Origin: HRBIN16 sp049969495
GTDB lineage: Bacteria; Armatimonadota; HRBIN16
Reading direction: 5' to 3'
Assembly (NCBI GenBank): GCA_049969495.1
Contig: JBMFOT010000014.1
Location: 1-56,989, forward strand
Length of the DNA: 56,989 nt
Shown: positions 32,889 through 41,933 of the stretch, piece after piece
Numbering within the stretch: position 1 is the stretch's first letter
Layout: the number at the start of each line of letters is the position of its first letter
The notes under the pieces: generated by a model
Seen by the model: only the letters and a program-made list of their open reading frames with translations
What the model was told of the DNA's origin: nothing
Database searches by the model: none
Position numbers and translations under genes: made by a program

Positions 32889-34934
32889 ATGATGAATACC
32901 CGTCTGAATCTGCTACTATCAAGCACTCTAACGGTACTGTGGGTGATTGCTGTCGTATGGGCACAGCAACCTGCCCGCACCCCGATGACCGCACAGCAGG
33001 AGATTCAAGCCTGCCAGCGGTGTCACGGCAGAACCGACCTGTACGGCTTTGACGTGCACGGGCGGCGCAAGAGCGTGTTCGTCGACCTGGCGGCGTTCAA
33101 CCGTTCGGTACACAAGAGCTTGCGCTGTACACAATGCCACACGGACATTAACCCTGCCGAGCTGCCTCACGCCAAACACGCGCAGAAGGTAGAATGTGGC
33201 AGCTGCCATCTGGAGAAGCGCGTGCCTCAGGCGCCCACCTTTGCGCAGACAATATTCAAAACCTATGCCGATAGCATACATGGCGAGGCGGTAGCGCGGG
33301 GCAATCCTGATGCCCCACGCTGTGCGGATTGTCATGGACACCATGACATCCTGCCTGCCAGCAACCCAAGTTCGCATGTGTACCACGCGAACATTCCGCA
33401 AACTTGTGCCCGTTGCCATAGCGATGCCCAGCTGGTAGATTGGAACCGCATTCCCAAAGGAGAGGTGTTGCTCTATTACGAGCGCAGCGTACACGGGCAA
33501 CTGCTCCGGCAGGGTAAAAACGGCACCTCCTCCGCGCCGGGCAAACAGCCGGCGGTGTGCACCGATTGCCATGGTGTGCATGGCATCCGCCGCGCCACCG
33601 ACCCGAACTCCACCGTCGCGCGCGCTCACTTGCCAGAGACCTGTGGCAAGTGCCACGAGAGCATCTTCCGCGAATGGAAGGAGAGCATCCATGGCCAGGC
33701 ATTCACGAAGGGCGTGAAGCAAGCTCCTGTGTGCACCGATTGCCACGGTGAGCATACCATCCGCAGCCCGCGCGACCCCGAATCTTCGGTCTACCCACAG
33801 CACATCGTCGCCACCTGCAGCAAGTGCCACGAGAACCAGCAGCTGCAACGCGCGCTCGGTCTGCCCACGCTGCGCCTCTCTACCTATCGCCAGAGCTACC
33901 ACGGCATCATGAACCGCTACGGACAAAGCACGGTAGCGCACTGCGCCAGCTGCCACGGAGCGCACAATATCTTGCCGTCTACCGACCCCCGTTCCACCAT
34001 CTATCCAGCAAACCTGCAAAAGACCTGCGGTTCCTGTCACCCGGGCATCGGCAGAGGAGTAGCGATGGGCAAGGTGCACTTCGTGGGCACGCGCACCGCC
34101 AGTCCGCTCTATTGGTTTATCAAGGTAGCCTATCAGATCGCTATCTTTACCACCATCGGTTTCTTCACCATCTATCTGCTCTTGGACATCCTCAGCTATC
34201 GGCGAGGACGACCGAGCCACGCGGTCTCCCCACACCGCCCGGACGACCCGCTATCGCACCAGTTTGTGGAACGCCTCAGCCTGAACGAGCGGCTGCAGCA
34301 TCTGGTGCTGGTGGTGGCGTTTACCCTGCTGGTGATTTCGGGCATGCCTGTTAGCTATGCCGAGTCGGGCTGGGCAAGGGTGTTTTATAGCTTTCCCGGC
34401 AGTGTGGAACTGCGTGGCATCATCCACCGCATCGGCGCGGTGATGCTTATCACGCTGGCGATATGGCATCCCCTGTGGCTGTTCACCCCACGCGGGCGCG
34501 AGCAGTTGAAGCACCTGCGCTGGACGCGCAAGGACTTCGCCGATATCTGGCAGATGCTTCGCTGTTACCTGGGAATGTCGCAGGAGAAACCGCGCTTCGG
34601 GCGATTCAACTGGATTGAGAAGTTCGAATACCTCGCCGTCGTGTGGGGCACGGTCGTGATGATACTGACCGGGCTCATCATGTGGGGCGAGGACCTAGCG
34701 TTCCGCTACCTGCCGCTGTGGATGTGGCACATCGCCCGCCTGATACACGGCTATGAGGCGCTGCTGGCGTTTTTGACCATTATCATCTGGCACATGTACC
34801 ACGTACACTTCAAGCCGGGTATGTTCCCTATGAGCCGCGTGTGGCTGGACGGGCGCATCTCCCTGCGCCATCTGCAAGAAGAGCACCCGCTGGAGTATGA
34901 GCAGATGCAACACGGCAAGACAACCGGCGGGTAA
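32889..34934 (+). CDS. Eleven-heme cytochrome c fused to a C-terminal b-type membrane domain
   Basis: A 681-residue protein. A signal peptide (LLLSSTLTVLWVIAVVWAQ) leads to a periplasmic part with eleven CxxCH motifs (first Cys at 42, 80, 103, 145, 173, 224, 252, 282, 310, 352, 380). Residues ~405-640 hold four to five spans with histidines at 471, 513, 527, 614, 620 and 635. This resembles FdnI or cytochrome b561-type quinone-reactive subunits. The layout recalls Geobacter CbcL, in which a multiheme c domain is joined to a diheme b domain. ATG 32889 starts 15 bases after the previous stop. An earlier frame start at 32859 is not preferred. Confidence 0.92.
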   Translation: MMNTRLNLLLSSTLTVLWVIAVVWAQQPARTPMTAQQEIQACQRCHGRTDLYGFDVHGRRKSVFVDLAAFNRSVHKSLRCTQCHTDINPAELPHAKHAQKVECGSCHLEKRVPQAPTFAQTIFKTYADSIHGEAVARGNPDAPRCADCHGHHDILPASNPSSHVYHANIPQTCARCHSDAQLVDWNRIPKGEVLLYYERSVHGQLLRQGKNGTSSAPGKQPAVCTDCHGVHGIRRATDPNSTVARAHLPETCGKCHESIFREWKESIHGQAFTKGVKQAPVCTDCHGEHTIRSPRDPESSVYPQHIVATCSKCHENQQLQRALGLPTLRLSTYRQSYHGIMNRYGQSTVAHCASCHGAHNILPSTDPRSTIYPANLQKTCGSCHPGIGRGVAMGKVHFVGTRTASPLYWFIKVAYQIAIFTTIGFFTIYLLLDILSYRRGRPSHAVSPHRPDDPLSHQFVERLSLNERLQHLVLVVAFTLLVISGMPVSYAESGWARVFYSFPGSVELRGIIHRIGAVMLITLAIWHPLWLFTPRGREQLKHLRWTRKDFADIWQMLRCYLGMSQEKPRFGRFNWIEKFEYLAVVWGTVVMILTGLIMWGEDLAFRYLPLWMWHIARLIHGYEALLAFLTIIIWHMYHVHFKPGMFPMSRVWLDGRISLRHLQEEHPLEYEQMQHGKTTGG

Positions 34935-34941
34935 TTGCCTC

Positions 34942-35004
34942 CTGGAGGGCGAGTCCTGCCGAGCCGTTGCGGAAATTGGCTTACCCGGAGATTCGCCCTC
35001 CAGG
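34942..35004. repeat. Long inverted repeat containing dispersed repeat B, copy 3
   Basis: CCTGGAGGGCGA (34942-34953) and TCGCCCTCCAGG (34993-35004) are perfect 12-base complements around a 39-base loop. The left arm and loop contain repeat B (34944-34967). It lies between the convergent multiheme and anmK genes and may also act as a terminator. Confidence 0.65.
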
Positions 35005-35039
35005 CAGGTGATGCAGAGGTGAACCGCCAGAGATTGCGT

Positions 35040-36209
35040 CTACGGCAGGCACAGCTTCCCCATCACCACAGCGCGTCGTGCACCGGTGGCAGAGGGCAGA
35101 TTATTGGTTCGTCCCTGCATTCGCTGATAGCCCAGCACCGCAAACGCCACCGCCTCTTTCGCATCGGGATGGACGCCGTAGCGGTCGCTGGTTTCTACCT
35201 GCAGTTCGTGCAGCAGCTCACGCAATCGCCTCATGAGCGTGCGATTATGCACTCCTCCTCCTGATACAATGAGCCTCGCCATCCGCATGCTGGGGAACAC
35301 AAAGCGACGGATACCGTCTGCGATGGTACGGGCAGTGAGCTCGGTCAGCGTGGGCACAAGCAGTTCGGCGTTAGAGAGCTTATGGCGGCGCAACAGCTTG
35401 CGTACCATCGCCTCGCCGAAAGTTTCGCGCCCGGTGGACTTGGGCGGAGGTTGCGCGAAGTACGGGTGTTGTAGCAGCTCATTCAGCCACTCCTCACGCA
35501 CGGGGTGTCGCTGGGCGAAGGAGCCTTCAGGGTCGTAGCGGTACTTGCCTCCGCTGGCAATCTGCATTGCGACGTTGATGAGGGCGTTGCCCGGTCCCGT
35601 GTCGAAGGCGATGACCTGCTCAGGCAAGGCGTTCGCGGGAACGGCGGTGAGATTGGCGATGCCGCCGATGTTCAGCAGAATACGCCCCTCCGACGGGTGA
35701 CGGAAGAGCAAGTAGTCGACATAAGGCACTAACGGCGCGCCCTGGCCACCCGCCGCCACGTCCGTCACCCGAAAATCGCCTATGGTCGGTACGCCTGTCC
35801 GTTCCGCAATCACCGCCGGTTCGCCAATCTGCAGGGTGGAACGGATGGCACGTCCCTGCCATTCTATCGGCTCGGGTTGGTGCCAGACCGTTTGCCCGTG
35901 CGAGGCGATGCACAGCAGCTGTTCGGGTGTTACGCCTGCTTCCCGCATCAGCTGCAGTGTGGCGTCGGCGAACAGTTCGCCCAGAAGGAAGTTCAGGTGG
36001 CAGATTTCGGCGACGCCCGTTTCCCCGCGAATGGTACGCGCCAATTCCGCCTGCACATCGGGAGGATAGGGGTTGGTGCGGAAAGCGAGCGTTTCTACCT
36101 GAAGACTCGCGCCTGCCTCGTGGATGCGCACCAGCGCGGCGTCGATGCCGTCCATGCTGGTGCCGGACATCAGACCGATAACCATAGCGGGGGATTCGGG
36201 AGACATCAT
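35040..36209 (-). CDS. anmK: Anhydro-N-acetylmuramic acid kinase
   Basis: A 389-residue ASKHA-fold kinase that opens and phosphorylates 1,6-anhydro-MurNAc in peptidoglycan recycling. The N-terminal signature VIGLMSGTSMDGIDAALV is textbook. Others are CIASHGQTVWHQP, FRVTDVAAGGQGAPLVPYVD, LLNIGGIANLT, FDTGPGNALIN and VSGGGVHNRTLM. The start is 4 bases after the stop of the sigma factor gene, so they form an operon. Peptidoglycan recycling next to a FliA-type sigma factor is an unusual pairing. Confidence 0.95.
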   Translation of the reverse strand: MMSPESPAMVIGLMSGTSMDGIDAALVRIHEAGASLQVETLAFRTNPYPPDVQAELARTIRGETGVAEICHLNFLLGELFADATLQLMREAGVTPEQLLCIASHGQTVWHQPEPIEWQGRAIRSTLQIGEPAVIAERTGVPTIGDFRVTDVAAGGQGAPLVPYVDYLLFRHPSEGRILLNIGGIANLTAVPANALPEQVIAFDTGPGNALINVAMQIASGGKYRYDPEGSFAQRHPVREEWLNELLQHPYFAQPPPKSTGRETFGEAMVRKLLRRHKLSNAELLVPTLTELTARTIADGIRRFVFPSMRMARLIVSGGGVHNRTLMRRLRELLHELQVETSDRYGVHPDAKEAVAFAVLGYQRMQGRTNNLPSATGARRAVVMGKLCLP

Positions 36210-36213
36210 CGGC

Positions 36214-36984
36214 TCAGAACAGGCCCGCGTCGCGCTGCAGGTAGTTGCGGAGGCGCAGCACCGCCTGCGTGTGCAGCTGGTACACTCGCGATTCGGAAAC
36301 GCCCAGCACCCTGCCGATTTCGCGGAAGGTCAAGCCTTCATAGTAGTACAGGGCGATGACCAGTCGCTCGCGTTCGGGCAGGCGGTCAATGGCTTCCGCG
36401 AGCAACCGACGCATCTCGCGCTGTTCCACCTCGGCGATGGGGTCGGAGGTGGCATCGGAAAGCACGTCGGAGATATGCAGTTTCTCGCCGGCATCCTGCG
36501 TGTTCAAGATGATGTCGTCTAAAGAAAGCAGGTTGGTACGCCCCGCATCGCAGAGCAGCTGGTGGTAGTCTTCGATAGAGATGCCCAGTTCCTGGCTGAT
36601 TTCTTCTTCGGTAGGCGGTCGTCCGAGACGCGATTCGAGGGAGGAGTAGGTGCGCTCCAGGCTCTTGACGCGGTCGCGCACGGAGCGAGGTACCCAGTCC
36701 TCCGAGCGCAACATCTCCAGAATCGCCCCCCGAATGAGCGCAATGGCGTAGGTTTCAAACTTGACCTGACGGGAGGGGTCAAACTGGTCTACCGCTTTGA
36801 TCAGACCCATGATGCCTGCGCTCACCAGGTCCTCGCGGTCCAGGGTGGGTGGGAGCGAGCTGACCACGCGCCCGGCGGTAATCTTCACCAGATAGGCATA
36901 GCGTTCGATAATCTGATTTCGCGCCTGTGGGTCGCCGTAGCGTTTGTAGCGCTCCCACGCTTTGTCCATCTCCGCTGTCGGCAT
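36214..36984 (-). CDS. FliA/WhiG-type RNA polymerase sigma factor (sigma-28 group)
   Basis: A 256-residue sigma-70 family protein of the FliA/WhiG/SigD group. Region 2 reads LVKITAGRVVSSLPPTLDREDLVSAGIMGLIKAVDQFDPSR with FETYAIALIRGAILEMLR. Region 3 has RSVRDRVKSLERTYSSLE and GRPPTEEEISQELG. Region 4 has RLPERERLVIALYYYEGLTFREIGRVLGVSESRVYQLH. No flagellar or chemotaxis gene is in the window, so its regulon may be developmental, envelope-related or motility genes elsewhere. It leads into anmK and follows a small membrane protein gene. Confidence 0.93.
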   Translation of the reverse strand: MPTAEMDKAWERYKRYGDPQARNQIIERYAYLVKITAGRVVSSLPPTLDREDLVSAGIMGLIKAVDQFDPSRQVKFETYAIALIRGAILEMLRSEDWVPRSVRDRVKSLERTYSSLESRLGRPPTEEEISQELGISIEDYHQLLCDAGRTNLLSLDDIILNTQDAGEKLHISDVLSDATSDPIAEVEQREMRRLLAEAIDRLPERERLVIALYYYEGLTFREIGRVLGVSESRVYQLHTQAVLRLRNYLQRDAGLF

Positions 36985-37026
36985 GACCTGCCAGTTCTCC
37001 TCTGAGACGTGTTCCTCTACACGCTG

Positions 37027-37287
37027 TTACGCCGCTTCGCGCTCTTCTTGCGATTCATCCGGGGCGGGTGGTTCATCCGAGGCAGGTCGGTTTTCGACAG
37101 GTTTTCGCGTACCTCTGGAGGCGTCCAGTACGACCTGAAACACTATCATAACCGCTGTCAGCATGACGAACACGGTCACGGCACGCAGGATGCTTGTCGA
37201 TAGCGAGACACCACTCCAGCTCGCCAGTAACCACGTCCACAATGCGCCCCAAAGAGCTACAAACCACGTTAGCCGACTTACGCTCAT
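37027..37287 (-). CDS. Small two-span membrane protein
   Basis: An 86-residue protein with two hydrophobic stretches (LTWFVALWGALWTWLLASW and ILRAVTVFVMLTAVMIVFQVVL) and an acidic, proline-containing tail (PASDEPPAPDESQEEREAA). ATG 37287 has GGAG 6 bases upstream. The longer frame from 37395 is not preferred. It lies 42 bases before the sigma factor gene and may be co-transcribed, even be a regulator of it, but no such function is visible. Confidence 0.7.
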   Translation of the reverse strand: MSVSRLTWFVALWGALWTWLLASWSGVSLSTSILRAVTVFVMLTAVMIVFQVVLDASRGTRKPVENRPASDEPPAPDESQEEREAA

Positions 37288-37423
37288 GACGAACTCCGCC
37301 GCGATAGTTAGTATAACACAGCAATAGCGCGATTGCCAGTTACGGCGTTCTTCGGGAAGTAGCCCACAGATTGCACGGATGCAACGGATGTACACGGTTG
37401 AGCAGTCCGTGTGCTCTGATGCG

Positions 37424-38911
37424 CTACGCCGCTTCCAGGCTGGCTTTGCGCTGTTCCAGCGCGCGCAGGTACAGCTCGGCGTATTCGCCGGCTGCCCGGT
37501 TCCACGAGAAGTCTGAGCGCAGAGCGGTATCTACCAGTTTGCGCCATACCTCCCGCTGCCGGTATGTCTTCAGCGCACGCTTTATCGCCTGCAGCAGCTC
37601 CAACGAATCGTATTGCTCGAACACGAAACCGTTGCCCTTGCCCGTGCGTGGCGAAAAATCGGTAATGGTGTCCGCCAGACCACCTGTCTTGCGCACGATA
37701 GGGATGGTTCCGTAGCGCAACGCTATCAACTGCCCCAGTCCACATGGCTCGAAGCGCGAGGGCATCAGGAACATATCGCTGCCCGCATAGATACGCTGAG
37801 CGAGGTCAGGGTCAAAGCCGATGAACGCACGCATCTGGTCGGGATGCTCCTTCGCCAGCTGCGTGAAGAGCTCTTCATAGCGCGGATCGCCTGTGCCCAG
37901 CACCACAAACTGAAAGCCCAGTTTCAATATCTGGTTGGCGATAGGGGCAATCAGGTCCAGCCCCTTCTGGTCTGCCAGGCGAGTAATCATGCCCATCACC
38001 GGAGCGTTCGGGTCGGGCGTGAAACCACACTCCCTTTGCAGAGCGGCTTTACACTCCGCTTTGCCCGACGGGTCATCTGCGCTGTAGTGCGCCGGAATGC
38101 GCGGGTCGGTAGCGGGGTTGTACTCTTCGTAGTCGATGCCGTTGACGATACCCTCCAGTCTGCCCTGCGCGGCAATGTACTGCAGTAATCCCTCCATCCG
38201 GCAACCGTACTCGGGCGTCTGAATCTCCTTCGCGTAGGTCTTGCTGACCGTGTTCACCATATCGGAGTACACAATACCGCCCTTCAGGAAATTCACCCGC
38301 CCGTAGAACTCCAGCCTTTCGTAGTGGAACAACCACTCTGGCAAGCCCGCTTTCCACAACAGCTCGTACCCAAACTCGCCCTGATACGCCAGGTTATGGA
38401 TGGTGAAGACCAGTCCTACCTGTTGCCACTCTGGCTGATGCGCATGGAGCACCCGGATGTACACCGGCACGAACCCCGTATGCCAGTCGTTTGCGTGGAT
38501 GATGTCGGGCATCCAGTTCAGCTCTTCCAGCATCAGCGGGATGGCGCGGTCAAAGAAGATGTAGGGTTCCGGCTCCAGCGCATATATCTTTTTCGATTCG
38601 GTGGCTTCGGTGAAGTAGTGTTTGTGTCCTACCAGATAGACGGGCACGCCGCCGTTCAGCGTGGTGCGCCGGATAATCGCCTCTTCGGTGATCATGGGGT
38701 TGATCGGAACGGGGAGGCTTTTGATAACCGTACGCACCGGATAGTCGGGGTTTTTCTCAATCATTCGATAGCAGGGCATGGCAATGCGCACATCATGCCC
38801 CAGCGCACGTAACGCTTTCGGTAACGCGCCTGCCACGTCTGCCAGTCCGCCGACTTTCGCCAGCGGTGCAACCTCTGCGGAAACAATCAGTACCTTCAGA
38901 CTGCGAGCCAT
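37424..38911 (-). CDS. glgA: Glycogen synthase (ADP-glucose type)
   Basis: A 495-residue GT5 enzyme that extends glycogen from ADP-glucose. The N-terminal glucosyl-nucleotide loop reads VSAEVAPLAKVGGLADVAGALPKAL. HANDWHTGFVP, FTIHNLAYQG, GIVNGIDYEEYNP, TRLADQKGLDLI and the catalytic-site PSRFEPCGLGQLIALRYGTIPIVRKTGGLADTI follow. Length is typical. Its start overlaps the MinD-like gene upstream by 16 bases. A gap of 136 bases with short ACGGATG-type repeats separates its stop from the small membrane gene. Confidence 0.96.
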   Translation of the reverse strand: MARSLKVLIVSAEVAPLAKVGGLADVAGALPKALRALGHDVRIAMPCYRMIEKNPDYPVRTVIKSLPVPINPMITEEAIIRRTTLNGGVPVYLVGHKHYFTEATESKKIYALEPEPYIFFDRAIPLMLEELNWMPDIIHANDWHTGFVPVYIRVLHAHQPEWQQVGLVFTIHNLAYQGEFGYELLWKAGLPEWLFHYERLEFYGRVNFLKGGIVYSDMVNTVSKTYAKEIQTPEYGCRMEGLLQYIAAQGRLEGIVNGIDYEEYNPATDPRIPAHYSADDPSGKAECKAALQRECGFTPDPNAPVMGMITRLADQKGLDLIAPIANQILKLGFQFVVLGTGDPRYEELFTQLAKEHPDQMRAFIGFDPDLAQRIYAGSDMFLMPSRFEPCGLGQLIALRYGTIPIVRKTGGLADTITDFSPRTGKGNGFVFEQYDSLELLQAIKRALKTYRQREVWRKLVDTALRSDFSWNRAAGEYAELYLRALEQRKASLEAA

Positions 38912-39852
38912 AGTTTCTCCTCCTCTTTCGGTATAGGCAGCAGAGCCGGTGGGCGCAGGTGGTCGGCAAGTCGCGCCAGAAACGCATGGAGCCCTCTGCC
39001 CGCCCCCGGGTGCGACAGGATTCGAGCTCGGAGGTCTGCCGCCAGTGCGGATAGTCCTTTTGCCGCCGGGCTATCGGGACAGGAGAGCCAGAAGCAGGCG
39101 TTTTGCTCTGCTGCTGCGCTCACGCTGTTATCCTCCACAATGCAGCCCAACAGCTGCACTCTTCCCCAAAACTGCCTGGCGAGCAGCTGCTCTACCTGTT
39201 TGCCAACCTTCTGCGCCTGCACTGGCGAGCTACACCGGTTCATCACCCAGCCGACCTGCAGGTCGGCTCGTTGTAGAAGCAGCCGCTTCACCAGACTATA
39301 CGTGTACAGCAGGCTCTCCCGTTGCGGAAGGGCTATCGCCAGCACGATGTCAGAAGAAAGGGCGTAGGCGAGGGTGTCGGTGGACTCGGCGCTGCCTGTG
39401 TCGATGATGACCACGTCCGCCAGCGTTTCGAGAGTGCGCAGGCGTTCTATGACCTCTCGTTGTCCCTGAGCGGACAGCCGTTTGAGGGCAAGGATGCGCG
39501 CCCCACCCGATAAGACGCGGATACCCGCTGCGCCGGAAGCCAGAATCTCCGGAAGGTCACGTCGGTCGGCAAGCAGGTCCTCGAGCGAATAACGGGGCTC
39601 TGTGCCCAGCAGGCGACTACAGGTGACCATGCCCACGTTGCCGTCCAGCAGCACCACATGGCGTCCCGTTTGTCCCAGCAGGGCGGAGAGGTTGGTGGCG
39701 ATGGTGGTTTTGCCCGACTCCGGAGTGCCGCTGACGACGGTAATCACCCAGGTGCCTATAAGCAAGCCGGGCGTGATGCCCAGTACGCCGTCCGCGGGTC
39801 GTTGCGAGATAAGCCTTCGCAACCCTAATGCCTGGTCCTGTACAACAGCCAC
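38896..39852 (-). CDS. MinD/ParA-like ATPase with altered Walker A
   Basis: A 318-residue P-loop protein. The Walker A motif is SGTPESGKTTIATNL, where the MinD/ParA signature lysine (KGGxGKT) is replaced by Thr. Switch-like HVVLLDGNVGM and Walker B DVVIIDTGSAES follow. The overall plan (ALSSDIVLAIALPQRESLLYTYSLVKRLL, VGWVMNR) resembles FlhG/MinD or TadZ-like localisers. Without the signature lysine, dimer-coupled hydrolysis may differ. It overlaps glgA by 16 bases. Its job is unknown; positioning of polar or glycogen-related machinery is speculation. Confidence 0.8.
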   Translation of the reverse strand: MAVVQDQALGLRRLISQRPADGVLGITPGLLIGTWVITVVSGTPESGKTTIATNLSALLGQTGRHVVLLDGNVGMVTCSRLLGTEPRYSLEDLLADRRDLPEILASGAAGIRVLSGGARILALKRLSAQGQREVIERLRTLETLADVVIIDTGSAESTDTLAYALSSDIVLAIALPQRESLLYTYSLVKRLLLQRADLQVGWVMNRCSSPVQAQKVGKQVEQLLARQFWGRVQLLGCIVEDNSVSAAAEQNACFWLSCPDSPAAKGLSALAADLRARILSHPGAGRGLHAFLARLADHLRPPALLPIPKEEEKLWLAV

Positions 39853-39983
39853 ATGATGCCTCCCACTACACTGTTTCGCCTGTAAGAATTATCGGGTAAA
39901 GCCGGGCATTTTTGCAGGGGAGACGTGTCGTCGCCTCTGTAAGACAGAGTTTCGTTCAAGCGGAGACGGTTCCTTCTGCAGCA

Positions 39984-41909
39984 TCATATCCAGAATATCT
40001 GATTGCCCTTGGCGCCGCTAAAGTAGTCCATGATAAGCCAGAAGCCGTTGCAGGTGTACTGCCCCACAATCAGCCCCAGAAAGAAGGGCAACGAAAGGCG
40101 GAACCAGCGCAACCCACCAAAGCGCAGGATAAGAAACTTCAACAACCACGCGATGAAGCAGGTGAGCCATATCTCGTCCATAATCCACGTGCTGCCCACG
40201 CAGAAACCGACGGGGTGAAAGGGCCAGCCCACGAACCGCTGGCGCATCGCGCTGAGAAAACCCATCACCGCTGCGCCGAAGCCGGTCAACAGCCAGCCGG
40301 TCACGCTGGGGTCGGAGGGGTTGTTTATCTTGCCCGCTACCCATTTGTAAGGAAATTGTGGACCGTCGATGAAAAACCAGCGGTTCAGGTTCACTCCGCC
40401 GCGGTCGTAAGCAAGCAGCAGGGTCATCGTGACTGAAGCCGCGATACTGACCAGGATAGCTAGCATCATCGCCCAGAACAGCCCGCGCGAACGCACCCCG
40501 GTACGCTCCGCAAGACGCAAGCCGTGGATGCTGGAAGCCATGACGGTCGTGCGGATGTCGGCGGAGTACACCCACGTCAGCCCCAGCGCGGTAAGCCCAC
40601 GCGGACCAAAAGGCGTGCTGCCCCATCCCGCTACGACGAACACCGGTGCAATCATTGCCGCTACCGCCTCCGCCAGCCCCGTCTCTGCCACCACGCGCGT
40701 CAAGCCAAAAAACAGTACCATCATGAACAGCAGATACAGCCACGTTGCCCAGTAAGGCAAGCCCGACCACCATATCCACACGCTCATCGCCAGCAAACCC
40801 AGCACCGTGCCCCAGAAGGCGGCAGGGTAGCTCAGTGCCTCTCCGTTGTCGTCTACGTCTCTGCCTCTGCCCAGCGATTCGCGCACCACGTCCGACAGGT
40901 GAGCACGCGCCGCCCACAGGCTGGTTGCTACCAGCATCAGCATCGCGCCCATGCCCAGATATTTGTAGGGGATATAAGGTGTGCCGTACGCCCCGCCGAG
41001 GTCTTCTCGGATCTCCACGCCATAGATATTCAGGTACCCACGCACCACCATGAACAGCAGGTTGAAAAACCACAGGCTGAACAGCGCATCCAGATTGGCG
41101 AGATAAAAGAAGCCCAGCATCGGGAAGCTGAAGCGGAGTGTCCACGTTACCGTCTCGCGGAAAATCGGGATGCGCGTGAAAACGGGTGGTGCGGGCACAG
41201 CGGGCGCGTAGTTGTGCAGAGCGATTAAACTGCCTACCGCAAACGGCAGGGCAAAACCCAGCCAGAAGAGCGGTTTGCGCAACAGAGGCTCCTGCTCGTT
41301 TACCATCTCCAGAGGCAACTGCGTGACGGGGAAAGCCAGGCGCTCGCGCTCCATCCACTGCCGGCGAAATATCACCATCACCGCAATCATCACGAAGTAG
41401 AGCGTGAGGATGAGGGGCATCCACGCCAGCAGTGGAGGAAGCCACACGTCCCAGGGTACGCTCGCGCCCGGCTTGCCCTCGAAGAAGAGCCGTATCGCCT
41501 CCTTGTCGCGCGGCACCAGAAGGGGGTGCAGATGCGGATGTATCAGGCGATCCCAGCCGTTGGCGGGGTTGGCGTAATAGGTCACCGCCGCTAGCACGGG
41601 CAGAATCTGCGCGGTTAGCCCCAGGGTAGGAACGACGCAGGCGGTAATCATCATGACGTAGACAATGACGAGTTCTGAGGCGCGAAGGGCGGTGCATGGG
41701 CTCAGACGTTTCCACAAGCCGTTGATAACGACCACCAGCACAAAGAACGCAAAAACCGCCGCCGGGGTACTGTAGTCGAGCGTCATATAAGAACCTTGTA
41801 TGACGTACAGCCCGTAAGGGTCCAGTGCGGCGATAAGCAATGAAGCCAGCAGACCGATGGCTGCTGCGCGGAGGGTAAACGGTTGTTCGTGTCTCTCCTC
41901 TCTTCGCAC
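39984..41909 (-). CDS. Large polytopic membrane protein (DUF6785/DUF6784 type)
   Basis: A 641-residue protein with about 13 hydrophobic spans starting FTLRAAAIGLLASLLIAALDPYG. A conserved cytoplasmic-looking segment reads RERLAFPVTQLPLEMV. It resembles DUF6785/DUF6784 proteins, distantly OPT-transporter-like, that are common in Armatimonadota and Planctomycetes. The transported substrate, if any, is unknown. It follows the 101-residue single-span gene after 24 bases. A long overlapping frame at 40018-42195 is a shadow. Confidence 0.75.
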   Translation of the reverse strand: MRREERHEQPFTLRAAAIGLLASLLIAALDPYGLYVIQGSYMTLDYSTPAAVFAFFVLVVVINGLWKRLSPCTALRASELVIVYVMMITACVVPTLGLTAQILPVLAAVTYYANPANGWDRLIHPHLHPLLVPRDKEAIRLFFEGKPGASVPWDVWLPPLLAWMPLILTLYFVMIAVMVIFRRQWMERERLAFPVTQLPLEMVNEQEPLLRKPLFWLGFALPFAVGSLIALHNYAPAVPAPPVFTRIPIFRETVTWTLRFSFPMLGFFYLANLDALFSLWFFNLLFMVVRGYLNIYGVEIREDLGGAYGTPYIPYKYLGMGAMLMLVATSLWAARAHLSDVVRESLGRGRDVDDNGEALSYPAAFWGTVLGLLAMSVWIWWSGLPYWATWLYLLFMMVLFFGLTRVVAETGLAEAVAAMIAPVFVVAGWGSTPFGPRGLTALGLTWVYSADIRTTVMASSIHGLRLAERTGVRSRGLFWAMMLAILVSIAASVTMTLLLAYDRGGVNLNRWFFIDGPQFPYKWVAGKINNPSDPSVTGWLLTGFGAAVMGFLSAMRQRFVGWPFHPVGFCVGSTWIMDEIWLTCFIAWLLKFLILRFGGLRWFRLSLPFFLGLIVGQYTCNGFWLIMDYFSGAKGNQIFWI

Positions 41910-41933
41910 GAGCCGTCGAGCACCCCTCGATCG

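Noticed and set aside
32928..34235. 435-codon frame antisense to the 11-heme cytochrome
   Set aside because: The CxxCH codons on the other strand produce the apparent low-complexity pattern. The sense strand has eleven intact heme motifs.
37360..37400. Short ACGGATG-type direct repeats before the glgA stop
   Set aside because: The units are irregular and few. They resemble degenerate intergenic repeats common in many genomes, not a CRISPR or origin.
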